The notes under the pieces are model-generated. The model saw nothing but the letters and a program-made list of their open reading frames with translations. It made no database searches and was not told the DNA's origin. Below, one piece after another: positions 16,183-24,457 of a stretch of 64,000 bases of DNA. A program made the translations under genes and the position numbers. The stretch's first letter is position 1; the number at the start of each line of letters is the position of its first letter. Source of the stretch: JAFGDI01 sp963667715 (lineage in GTDB: Bacteria; Planctomycetota; Phycisphaerae; Sedimentisphaerales; SM23-30); the NCBI GenBank assembly GCA_963667715.1, contig OY763926.1, positions 3,348,001 through 3,412,000 on the forward strand. The letters are read 5' to 3'.

Positions 16183-17853
16183 ATGGCCCCACAATTTGTA
16201 TTTGAAATGAATAATGTCTCCAAGAGATATGGAGATAAAGAAGTCCTGAATGATATCAGTCTCTCCTTCTTTTATGGAGCAAAAATAGGTGTTATCGGTG
16301 AAAATGGAGCTGGTAAGAGTACGCTGCTAAAGATCATGGCTGGCCTCGATAAAGACATCGATGGTGAAGCTCGTCTGGCCAATAAGATGAAGCTTAGATA
16401 CGTAGCTCAGGAACCGCAGCTGGAAATGGATAAAACAGTCCGTGAAAATCTCCAGACCGCTATTCGCCCAATACTTGACCTGGTCGACCGTTTCAATGAA
16501 ATATCAGAAAAGATGTGCGACCTTGGCCCAGATGATGATATGGACAAGCTTCTGGAAGAAATGGGCACTCTGCAGGATAAAATTGACGCATGCGACGGCT
16601 GGGAAACAGACCGCATGATCGATATTGTTGCTGACGCTCTGGTTCTACCAGCTGACGATATGCCGGTGAGTGTGCTCTCAGGTGGTGAACGTCGCCGCGT
16701 TGCCCTATGTATGGCACTGCTGGAGAAACCTGATCTGCTGTTGCTTGACGAACCGACTAACCATCTGGACGCAGAAACAGTACAGTGGCTGGAAGCCGCC
16801 CTACGTGACTATCCAGGTACTGTGATAATCGTTACCCATGACCGTTACTTCCTGGACAATATTACACGCTGGATACTTGAAATCGAAAATACCCGCGGTA
16901 TTCCATTTGAAGGAAACTACAGCAGCTGGCTAAAACAGAAAGCTGAAATGCTGCGTGTCAAAGAAAAGCAGGAATCACAGCGTCAGAAAACTCTTACTCG
17001 AGAACTCGACTGGATAAATACCTCAGCCAAGGCGAGAAATCAGAAAAATCAGGCTCGTATCAATTCTTATAATGATCTGGCTGGCCAGCAAACTATCGAC
17101 ACTAAGAGTGATTGTATCATTCAGATACCAACCGGCCAAAAGCTTGGTGAAAAAGTTCTGTCTGTTTCCGGTATAAGCAAAAGCTATGATGGCCGTAAGC
17201 TGCTTGACGACTGTAATTTTGAACTGCCGCCTAATGCTATCGTAGGTATAATTGGCCCTAACGGTACTGGTAAAACCACCCTGTTCCGTATGATAACAGG
17301 CCAGGAAACACCTGACAGCGGTAATATTACGCTTGGCCCGACAGTAGCAATAGGTTATGTTGACCAGAACCGTGACGAGCTTGACGGCGAAAAGACTATC
17401 TTTGAAGAAGTTGCCGACGGTCTGGATACAATGCTAGTTGGCGGTAAAGAGATGCCGTCGCGAGCTTATGTCGCCAGATTCAACTTCCGTGGCCCACAGC
17501 AGCAAAAGAAGGTTTCAGCTTGCTCTGGTGGTGAACGCAACCGTATCCACCTGGCAAAAATGCTGAAAAAAGGCGGAAACCTGCTGCTGCTCGATGAACC
17601 GACCAATGACCTAGACGTCGATACAATGCGTGTGCTGGAACAGGCAATAATTGATTTCCAGGGTTGTGCTATGGTAATCAGCCATGATCGTTTCTTCCTT
17701 GACCGTATCTGTACTCACCTACTGGTATTTGACGGCGAAGGTAAGACCCGCTGGTTCCAGGGTAACTTTGCTGCCTATGAAGAAATGGTCGCTCAGGAGA
17801 ACCCTGACCGCATCGCACACCGTAGGAATAAGTACAAACAGATCAAGCTGTAA
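16183..17853 (+). CDS. ettA: Energy-dependent translational throttle protein EttA (ABC-F ATPase)
   Basis: EttA binds the ribosomal E site and gates entry into elongation according to the ATP/ADP ratio. The 556-residue protein has two ABC ATPase domains with Walker A GENGAGKSTLLKIMAG and GPNGTGKTTLFRMITG, signature LSGGERRRVALCMAL and a second CSGGERNRIHLAKML, and Walker B LLLLDEPTNHLDAE and LLLLDEPTNDLDVD. The inter-domain linker is the P-site tRNA-interaction motif. The N-terminus closely follows known EttA (SLSFFYGAKIGVIGENGAGK). There are no membrane segments. AGGAG lies 12 nt before the ATG, rather far. A strong terminator follows. Confidence 0.95.
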   Translation: MAPQFVFEMNNVSKRYGDKEVLNDISLSFFYGAKIGVIGENGAGKSTLLKIMAGLDKDIDGEARLANKMKLRYVAQEPQLEMDKTVRENLQTAIRPILDLVDRFNEISEKMCDLGPDDDMDKLLEEMGTLQDKIDACDGWETDRMIDIVADALVLPADDMPVSVLSGGERRRVALCMALLEKPDLLLLDEPTNHLDAETVQWLEAALRDYPGTVIIVTHDRYFLDNITRWILEIENTRGIPFEGNYSSWLKQKAEMLRVKEKQESQRQKTLTRELDWINTSAKARNQKNQARINSYNDLAGQQTIDTKSDCIIQIPTGQKLGEKVLSVSGISKSYDGRKLLDDCNFELPPNAIVGIIGPNGTGKTTLFRMITGQETPDSGNITLGPTVAIGYVDQNRDELDGEKTIFEEVADGLDTMLVGGKEMPSRAYVARFNFRGPQQQKKVSACSGGERNRIHLAKMLKKGGNLLLLDEPTNDLDVDTMRVLEQAIIDFQGCAMVISHDRFFLDRICTHLLVFDGEGKTRWFQGNFAAYEEMVAQENPDRIAHRRNKYKQIKL

Positions 17854-17879
17854 TATAATAATCCATTACAAAATATACT

Positions 17880-17915
17880 GGCCGTCTCTGCAATTATCAG
17901 AGATGGCCTTTTTTT
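17880..17915 (+). terminator. Terminator of ettA
   Basis: An 11-bp stem GGCCGTCTCTG/CAGAGATGGCC with one G-T wobble, a 7-nt loop and seven T, 27 bases after the stop codon. Confidence 0.9.
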
Positions 17916-18081
17916 GTTAATTGCTGTAAAAAAATAAGTTATTGTGGCATTTAATTATATATAGAAGCATTTACTTACAGAGAAGGTAAAACTCGGGAAA
18001 AAACAGGTGATTGTTTTGAATAATTGACAAGTTTTTGCGTTAACAAAAGATCAATTTTGGGTTTAAAAAGCAGGAATTGTG

Positions 18082-18107
18082 TATTGACATTTAACAACAT
18101 GTCAATA
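18082..18107. promoter_or_regulatory. Perfect inverted repeat upstream of the sulfatase (possible operator)
   Basis: TATTGACAT and ATGTCAATA (9 bp each, 8-bp spacer) lie in the 320-bp gap between ettA and the sulfatase. The left arm contains TTGACA but no -10 box follows at proper distance. A weak promoter candidate, TTGATT-N16-TAGAAT (18177-18204), lies nearer the gene. Nothing else is seen in the gap. Confidence 0.4.
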
Positions 18108-18261
18108 AAGCCGTTAAGGCCTTATTCCTACCCCACAGTATCCGCTTACCAGCCGGTTAAAATCTGATTTTATTATTTGATTGGATTTTTTACTCTGTTA
18201 GAATGGAAAAAATGTTAATCTGGTTAAATATTGTTATTTAATGACAAGTAAGGAGCTTATT

Positions 18262-19971
18262 TTGAATAAAAAGCAAGGAACAGTCGTCGCTTCGGCAGGT
18301 TTTCTTACCGCCGCTGCTATCGTGGGCTGTAATACACAGGCCCAGGATGCCACACCAGCCGTCAAGGCAGATGAAAGACCTAATATCATCGTTATGATGG
18401 TTGATGATATGGGATTCTCAGATCCTGGATGCTTCGGTGGCGAGATTCATACTCCCAATATTGACAGACTTGCTGAACGCGGTGTACGCTTCACCAAGTT
18501 TCACAATTGTGCACGCTGCTGCCCTACCAGAGCCAGCTTGCTAACTGGTCTTTATCCTCATCAGGTAGGACTAACCCGCAACGGAAGCAGTATGACTCGT
18601 GACGGCGCAACTATCCCTGAGCTACTGAGAGAAGATGGGTATTATACCGCAATGGTAGGTAAATGGCACCTGTCTCAAGCTCGCGAACTACCAAACAGGC
18701 AAGATCATCAGAAATGGCTGGACCACCAGCTGGACCATGATATATTTGCCCCTAAAGACAGCTATCCGGCATCTCGTGGTTTCGACCATCATTACGGCGT
18801 AATTTGGGGTGTGATAGATCACTTTGACCCATTCTCACTAGTTGAAGGCTATGAACCAGTTAAAAACGTTCCTGAAGACTACTACTTTGCTGACGCTATT
18901 ACCGATAAGGCAATTAACTATATCGAAGAGAGTCACGAAGAGAATGAACCTTTCTTCCTATACTACGCTCATTGTGCTCCACATTGGCCGATCATGGCTA
19001 AGCCGGAAGATATCGCCAAGTATAAAGACACATACAAAGATGGCTGGGAAAAGCTGCGTAATGACCGCTATAAACGCCAGCAGGCTATGGGGATCTTCGG
19101 TGATACCAAAGTTGATAATCTGCCAGTCATGGACCATGGTCGCAAATGGGACTCTTTAAGTGAGCAAGAGAAAGAATATGAAGCTCGTAAAATGGCTGTG
19201 CACGCCGCCATGGTCGATAACATTGACCAGAACCTCGGCCGCCTGCTTGATACTCTGGATAAGACGGGGGAATATGACAATACAATTATCGTATTCCTCG
19301 CCGATAACGGAGCTTCTCCTGAAATAGTAGAATGGGGTCCTGGCTATGACCGCTCAGGTGAAACTCGTGACGGACGCAAACAGCTTTACGGCTACGATAA
19401 CCCTCCTGTCGACATTCTCGGCAGCGAAACATCATATGTCAGCATTGGTGCTCCTTGGGCTAATGCCGCTAATACCCCTTTCCGCTTCTGGAAGAAGGAA
19501 TCATATGAGGGTGGAGCAAATACACCTTGTATTATTTCCTGGCCTAAAGGACTAAAGGCCAAAGCTGGTTCTATCACTACTGATTACGCTCATGTTATGG
19601 ATATTATGCCAACCTGCCTTGAGCTGGCAAAGGTTGATTATCCTACAGAATTTAATGGCCATAAAATTGGTGAACTAGGCGGCAAAAGCCTTATGCCTAT
19701 AATTAAAGGTAAGCACCGTACAGACACACCAGAATATTTCTTTGAACATGAAATGGGACGTGCTGTACTTAAAGACGGCTGGAAACTTGTTGCTCATAGC
19801 GGCAGACCTCGCCAATGGGAACTGTATAACATGGATAATGACATAACAGAAAGTCATAACCTTGCCAAACAATACCCGGCAAAAGTCGAAGAACTTAATA
19901 ATGACTGGAACGCCTGGGCCGAAAAGGTAGGCACCAAAGAGTTCTTTGAAAGACACCTGCCAAAGAAGTAA
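18262..19971 (+). CDS. Sulfatase (arylsulfatase family), exported
   Basis: A type I sulfatase of 569 residues that should remove sulfate esters from a carbohydrate. The N-terminus is a signal peptide ending in a possible lipobox (AAIVGC). Sulfatase signatures: metal-binding VMMVDDMGFSDPGCFGG, the formylglycine motif CCPTRASLLTG (Cys type, needing maturation by FGE or anSME), GKWHLS and the later DNGASPE. No maturase is in the window. The start is a TTG at 18262 with AAGGAG 6 nt before it; the ATG at 18241 lies upstream of that ribosome-binding site. Its neighbour is the GH128-like glycosidase, suggesting work on a sulfated polysaccharide. The substrate cannot be told from sequence alone. Confidence 0.93.
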   Translation: MNKKQGTVVASAGFLTAAAIVGCNTQAQDATPAVKADERPNIIVMMVDDMGFSDPGCFGGEIHTPNIDRLAERGVRFTKFHNCARCCPTRASLLTGLYPHQVGLTRNGSSMTRDGATIPELLREDGYYTAMVGKWHLSQARELPNRQDHQKWLDHQLDHDIFAPKDSYPASRGFDHHYGVIWGVIDHFDPFSLVEGYEPVKNVPEDYYFADAITDKAINYIEESHEENEPFFLYYAHCAPHWPIMAKPEDIAKYKDTYKDGWEKLRNDRYKRQQAMGIFGDTKVDNLPVMDHGRKWDSLSEQEKEYEARKMAVHAAMVDNIDQNLGRLLDTLDKTGEYDNTIIVFLADNGASPEIVEWGPGYDRSGETRDGRKQLYGYDNPPVDILGSETSYVSIGAPWANAANTPFRFWKKESYEGGANTPCIISWPKGLKAKAGSITTDYAHVMDIMPTCLELAKVDYPTEFNGHKIGELGGKSLMPIIKGKHRTDTPEYFFEHEMGRAVLKDGWKLVAHSGRPRQWELYNMDNDITESHNLAKQYPAKVEELNNDWNAWAEKVGTKEFFERHLPKK

Positions 19972-19994
19972 GCATTAGATAAACAATGTAGTAC

Positions 19995-20027
19995 AAAAGC
20001 CTTCGGAGTAATTCGAAGGCTTTTTTT
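19995..20027 (+). terminator. Terminator of the sulfatase gene
   Basis: AAAAGCCTTCG/CGAAGGCTTTT hairpin with an 8-nt loop and T-run, 24 bases after the stop. Confidence 0.9.
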
Positions 20028-20230
20028 ATGTTATCACCACCAAATAATAGCTAAAAATAGTAGCTTTTCATTCGCTTTACTACATTAACCTTTAAGCCAA
20101 TAGCAATAAACCTTTCCACGCACGATAGTGCAATAAATCTGCCCCAACCGCAACACCTCCAGAACCTAAGAGCTTTCCTATTGAGCACTTACAAGTCAGA
20201 AGTTACCGATTCACTTTAGCGCAAATACGT

Positions 20231-20259
20231 TTGGGGCACTGGAGTAAAAATTGTATAAT
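20231..20259 (+). promoter_or_regulatory. Promoter of the GH128-like gene
   Basis: TTGGGG (20231-20236), a 17-bp spacer and TATAAT (20254-20259), predicting a leader of about 50 nt. The remaining gap (20028-20230) shows nothing else. Confidence 0.5.
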
Positions 20260-20318
20260 ATTACTATATGTATGCATATTGCTAACGGCAAAAGTTTTCT
20301 ATAAGCAAAGAGAATAAA

Positions 20319-23300
20319 ATGAGACAAAAACACCCTTTCTACCTTTTAATTACAATACTGACAATGCATTTTCTACCTATGGCATTGTTTGGCCAGACCA
20401 CTATTGCTATAACAGATACCACCAGAACATATAGCTCCCTAACTAATACCATTATTAACATGAGTGGTAAATCAGAACTTCATCTTACTGCCGCCGTTCC
20501 ATTATCCAACAGCCATATCAATCTGAACTCAACCGATAGCTGGATATTCTTTGAATATGTTAAGCCATCAGCAATTGTAGCAAACTACCTAACACAAGTT
20601 AAGGTTAATGGGGCTAATGCTGTTAATGGCAATAACGTAAGAGTAACACAATACACTAATGGTGCAGTAGTAATCCCACATAGCAGCAGCTATATCCCAC
20701 TACAAATTTATGATGGAACCTTTTGCAGCGGAAATTCCCGCAATCTGAATTTATATACATATTACAAAAGCTCAACCCTAGGAAGCTTAAATAACGCGAT
20801 TAGCTCTTTTAAGCTTAAACGTGGTTATATGGCTACTTTTGCCCAAGATGAAAACGGTCTGGGGAAAAGCAAAGTATATATAGCACAAGACTGTGATATT
20901 ATAATAAATATAATGCCTGATGAGCTGAACGATTCCGTATCATTTGTACGAGTATTCCCATGGCGTTGGGTAAACAAAAAAGGCTATAGTGGCGGCGACC
21001 CTGCTGCTTACAATGCTCTTGAGGCATCATGGTTCTATGATTGGGACAATGCTACAAATTCTACTATAGATTCAGAATATATACCAATGCGTCATAACCT
21101 GAACTGGAACGCATACGCCAATATCAATAATAAACAAAATAGTACAGCTGCACTTGGGTTCAATGAACCAGACTCTTCCTCTCAAGCAGGCATGTCTGTT
21201 GATACTGCAATTGAGCAATGGCCAAATCTGCTTGCCTCAGGCCTGAGAATCGGCAGCCCAGCAACAACTGACGGCGGCCTGAACTGGCTCTATGACTTCA
21301 TCGACAGGGCCGATGAATTAGATTATCGTGTCGACTTTGTTGCAGTTCATTTTTATACATGCGGCAAATCAGCCAGCCAATTATATAACTGGCTTAAAGC
21401 TATTCACGATCGAACCGGTAGGCCTATATGGGTGACAGAGTTCAATAACGGTGCCAACTGGACCGACTGCAGCGACCCGACACTAGCTTCAAATGCAATT
21501 ACTATTCAGGAATTCATCGATATTATGGATAGTGCCCCATTTGTAGAAAGATATGCTATATACAACTGGGTAGAAGATGTCAGATATGTCATAAACAATG
21601 ATTATTCACTAACACCAGCCGGCATTAACTACCGTGACAATGACGCCCCGATAGCACTTCGGCAGCCAGTATATGAAGGTAGCCAGGGATGTGCTCATTA
21701 TACTTTCGACAAAAACACTAATGACAGCCTGGCCTACAGCAATCACGCCATTGCATATGGTAATAGGTCTTATGCTACTGGAAAGAATTCATATGCTATC
21801 AATCTCGATGGCACTGACGACTACGTAGAAATCCCGGCCAACTTATGCGATTGTGATGATTTTACCTTTGCCGCATGGATATACTGGGACGGCAGTAATC
21901 AATGGCAAAGAATATTCGACTTCGGCAGTGACTCCACTTATTATATGCTCCTAACCCCACGATCCGATAGTAATACACTAAGGTTTGCGATAACCACAAC
22001 CAGCTACCACAGCGAGCAAAGGCTTGACACGACACAGCTAGCCACCGGCCAATGGGTTCATATTGCCGTTACAATAAAAGCAAATACGGGAAGGCTATAC
22101 GTCAACGGCTCACAGGTAGCTATAAATACTAATATGACTATAAACCCATCTGATCTGCACCCTGCATCAAACTACCTTGGCAAAAGTCATTTTGCTTCTG
22201 ATCCATATTTCAATGGACGTATTGATGAGGTACACATTGCAAACTACGCGCTATCCGGCGCAGAAATATCAGAACTGTTTTCAGGTATTGCAGATGGCTA
22301 CGCCCCTGGTTTTACCGGTGATACTTTCACTGCCGAACCAGCTCGAGTTATGGCACCATACAAGAGCTCTTTGTATCATCATGTTGGCGATTTTGACAAT
22401 AGCACCGGCGATATGACTTTCAACAAGATCAGCGGGCCAGAGTGGCTAAGTATCGATTCAAATGGTGATATCAGCGGCACACCTGACCTTTTCAATGCTG
22501 ACATTAACAGTTTCCAGGTACAGGTTACCGACTATGACAACAACAGCTCACAAGCCATCTTACAAGTACCTGTAGATAGATTTCAGATTATTGCTCATTA
22601 CAAAATGGAAGGTAATCTGAACGATGAAACCAATAGCAATACTCTAACCGCTTTTGGTGAGCCTGAATATTCTACCGGGAAAATCGGACAGGCCCTTGTT
22701 TTTGACGGTACTAACGACTATCTCAAGCTCCCTACTGGTATTAGTTATCAGAATAACTTTATGTTTGCCGCCTGGGTATACTGGAACGGTGGAAGTCAAT
22801 GGCAAAGGATACTTGATATAGGTAATGGCATAACACACTATATGCTTTTAACTCCATCTTCCGGCGGAAACACACTTCGTCTGGCTATAACCAATAGCGG
22901 AGGTGGTGGTGAGAAGCGGATTGATACTACCCAAATGCCTACCGGACAATGGGTACATATTGCTATTGTCGTATCTGACAGCACGATTAACCTGTACGTA
23001 GATGGAAATCTGGCCGGAACTATAGCAAATACTGGACTAACACTTTCAGATGTATACGCAAACTGCAGCTATATAGGAAAAAGCCAATTCGCAGCAGACC
23101 CGCTTTTCAATGGAATGATCGACGACATTCGCATATACAACTATTCAATTGGCAGTGCAGCGGCTCAAAAGCTGCCCGTTGCCCTCAGTAACAACGCCCC
23201 ATGGTTTATCCGCAATCCAGTGCCAGCAATTGACGCAATAGAAGACTCAAGCTATGTTGGCTATAATGTTAATTATTCCGCCAGAGAACTCGACGTTGAC

Positions 23301-23642
23301 AATCTCACTTTCTATAAAGTTTCTGGGCCAGAGTGGCTTAACATAAACACTAATGGCAGTATATCAGGCACGCCATCGGATGCAGACACAGGCCTAAATG
23401 AGTTTGTTATAGAAGCCAGAGACGAATCTGGGCTTTCTGGTGTAACTAACCTTAGATTTGAAGTTAAAAACATCTATTCAGGTGTAAATGGACTGGAAGA
23501 CTTTGCCGGCATAGCCAGTCAATGGCTAACAGATAACTGCACTGATACCCCAGCCTGTAATGGAGCAGATCTGGATAATAGTGGATCGGTCGATATGGCA
23601 GACATATCTAAAATGATCGAAAAGTGGCTGGAAAGCAACTAG
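20319..23642 (+). CDS. Secreted GH128-like glycoside hydrolase with two LamG domains and a dockerin-like tail
   Basis: A 1107-residue exported protein. After a signal peptide (to about residue 26) comes an N-terminal beta domain (to about 200). A catalytic domain of the Asl1/GH128 type follows, with likely catalytic glutamates Glu283 in LGFNEPDSSS and Glu374 in WVTEFNNGANW; the family cleaves beta-1,3-glucans. Residues about 465-660 and 760-960 are two similar LamG-like domains (WIYWDGSNQWQRIFDFG; WVYWNGGSQWQRILDIG), each followed by a short Ig-like module with SGPEWL and ISGTP. The C-terminus (LEDFAGIASQWL, then DLDNSGSVDMADISKMIEKW) is a pair of dockerin-like calcium repeats. Substrate specificity is inferred. 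It has its own promoter and terminator. Confidence 0.85.
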   Translation: MRQKHPFYLLITILTMHFLPMALFGQTTIAITDTTRTYSSLTNTIINMSGKSELHLTAAVPLSNSHINLNSTDSWIFFEYVKPSAIVANYLTQVKVNGANAVNGNNVRVTQYTNGAVVIPHSSSYIPLQIYDGTFCSGNSRNLNLYTYYKSSTLGSLNNAISSFKLKRGYMATFAQDENGLGKSKVYIAQDCDIIINIMPDELNDSVSFVRVFPWRWVNKKGYSGGDPAAYNALEASWFYDWDNATNSTIDSEYIPMRHNLNWNAYANINNKQNSTAALGFNEPDSSSQAGMSVDTAIEQWPNLLASGLRIGSPATTDGGLNWLYDFIDRADELDYRVDFVAVHFYTCGKSASQLYNWLKAIHDRTGRPIWVTEFNNGANWTDCSDPTLASNAITIQEFIDIMDSAPFVERYAIYNWVEDVRYVINNDYSLTPAGINYRDNDAPIALRQPVYEGSQGCAHYTFDKNTNDSLAYSNHAIAYGNRSYATGKNSYAINLDGTDDYVEIPANLCDCDDFTFAAWIYWDGSNQWQRIFDFGSDSTYYMLLTPRSDSNTLRFAITTTSYHSEQRLDTTQLATGQWVHIAVTIKANTGRLYVNGSQVAINTNMTINPSDLHPASNYLGKSHFASDPYFNGRIDEVHIANYALSGAEISELFSGIADGYAPGFTGDTFTAEPARVMAPYKSSLYHHVGDFDNSTGDMTFNKISGPEWLSIDSNGDISGTPDLFNADINSFQVQVTDYDNNSSQAILQVPVDRFQIIAHYKMEGNLNDETNSNTLTAFGEPEYSTGKIGQALVFDGTNDYLKLPTGISYQNNFMFAAWVYWNGGSQWQRILDIGNGITHYMLLTPSSGGNTLRLAITNSGGGGEKRIDTTQMPTGQWVHIAIVVSDSTINLYVDGNLAGTIANTGLTLSDVYANCSYIGKSQFAADPLFNGMIDDIRIYNYSIGSAAAQKLPVALSNNAPWFIRNPVPAIDAIEDSSYVGYNVNYSARELDVDNLTFYKVSGPEWLNINTNGSISGTPSDADTGLNEFVIEARDESGLSGVTNLRFEVKNIYSGVNGLEDFAGIASQWLTDNCTDTPACNGADLDNSGSVDMADISKMIEKWLESN

Positions 23643-23663
23643 TATTAGAACTGCTATTAAAAC

Positions 23664-23706
23664 AAAAAAGCTGGAAAACACATATTATTCTCCAGCTTTT
23701 TTTTTA
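23664..23706. terminator. Bidirectional terminator between convergent genes
   Basis: A-run, AGCTGGA/TCCAGCT stem and T-run between the GH128-like gene and the leftward gene at 23731. The T-rich end continues for about ten bases on the plus strand. Confidence 0.8.
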
Positions 23707-23730
23707 TTCGTTTAACGAATGTTCGCTAAG

Positions 23731-24384
23731 CTATTTCTTTTCATCTCTATACTCTTTACCAAAAGTAAAGACAGTCTGCTTAACTCTATCCGAAGTTAGG
23801 TGAATATTACCAAAATATGTACCATCAGGTCTGAAAAATCCAGTGATAAACAACTCGCCGCCAGGTAAACTTATACGGCCATTCTGAGTTCTCATTAGTC
23901 CAAATTTACCTTTAGCAATAAAGTATAAAAGCGAACGATCTTCTTTACCGTCAAGATCTTCATATACAATACTAGGGTCAACATTGCCTTTAGCTGTTGC
24001 TGCTGTAACCTCATATTGAACATCTTTGCTCTTTTTATACGAACCGCTCCACCCTGCATTTACAGTTCCATCAGGTTCAAGAAAAATATCAACTCTACCT
24101 CTCCTCTGATTAGTCTCAGTATCCATCACACTGGTATAGAGCTCCATAGTTTTTGTTGTATGGAGTTGAGAATCATTCAACGGTACATCAAGACCAGATC
24201 CAATACTATCCTCAAAATCCCAAGGCTTTGAGCTTGTATCATCTGATGACCCTGCATCTGAACTAAATTTCCCTCCGGTTCCACCACCTGCCATATTCAG
24301 GTAAAAAATAACACCTACAGCAATTACTGCCATCAACATAATAAGTAGAAAACCACCATTACTTCTGTTTCTATAAACACTCAT
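23731..24384 (-). CDS. Membrane-anchored protein of unknown function
   Basis: A 217-residue protein with one N-terminal membrane helix (GGFLLIMLMAVIAVGVIFYL, about residues 10-29), a Gly/Ser/Asp-rich spacer, and a beta-rich exported domain from about residue 60. I do not recognise the domain; the segments RRGRVDIFLEPDGTVNAGW and LPGGELFITGFFRPDGTYFG look like a lipocalin- or jelly-roll-type repeat. The ATG at 24384 has GGGAG 5 nt upstream; a TTG 7 codons earlier has no such site. The next gene upstream on the same strand is the MFS/spermidine-synthase fusion, 74 bases away, possibly the same operon. Confidence 0.7.
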   Translation of the reverse strand: MSVYRNRSNGGFLLIMLMAVIAVGVIFYLNMAGGGTGGKFSSDAGSSDDTSSKPWDFEDSIGSGLDVPLNDSQLHTTKTMELYTSVMDTETNQRRGRVDIFLEPDGTVNAGWSGSYKKSKDVQYEVTAATAKGNVDPSIVYEDLDGKEDRSLLYFIAKGKFGLMRTQNGRISLPGGELFITGFFRPDGTYFGNIHLTSDRVKQTVFTFGKEYRDEKK

Positions 24385-24457
24385 AATAACTCCCAAAAAA
24401 CTCAACTAATAACATTTTAGGCACGAAAGTGCCACACGAAATATCGATAATAACATT

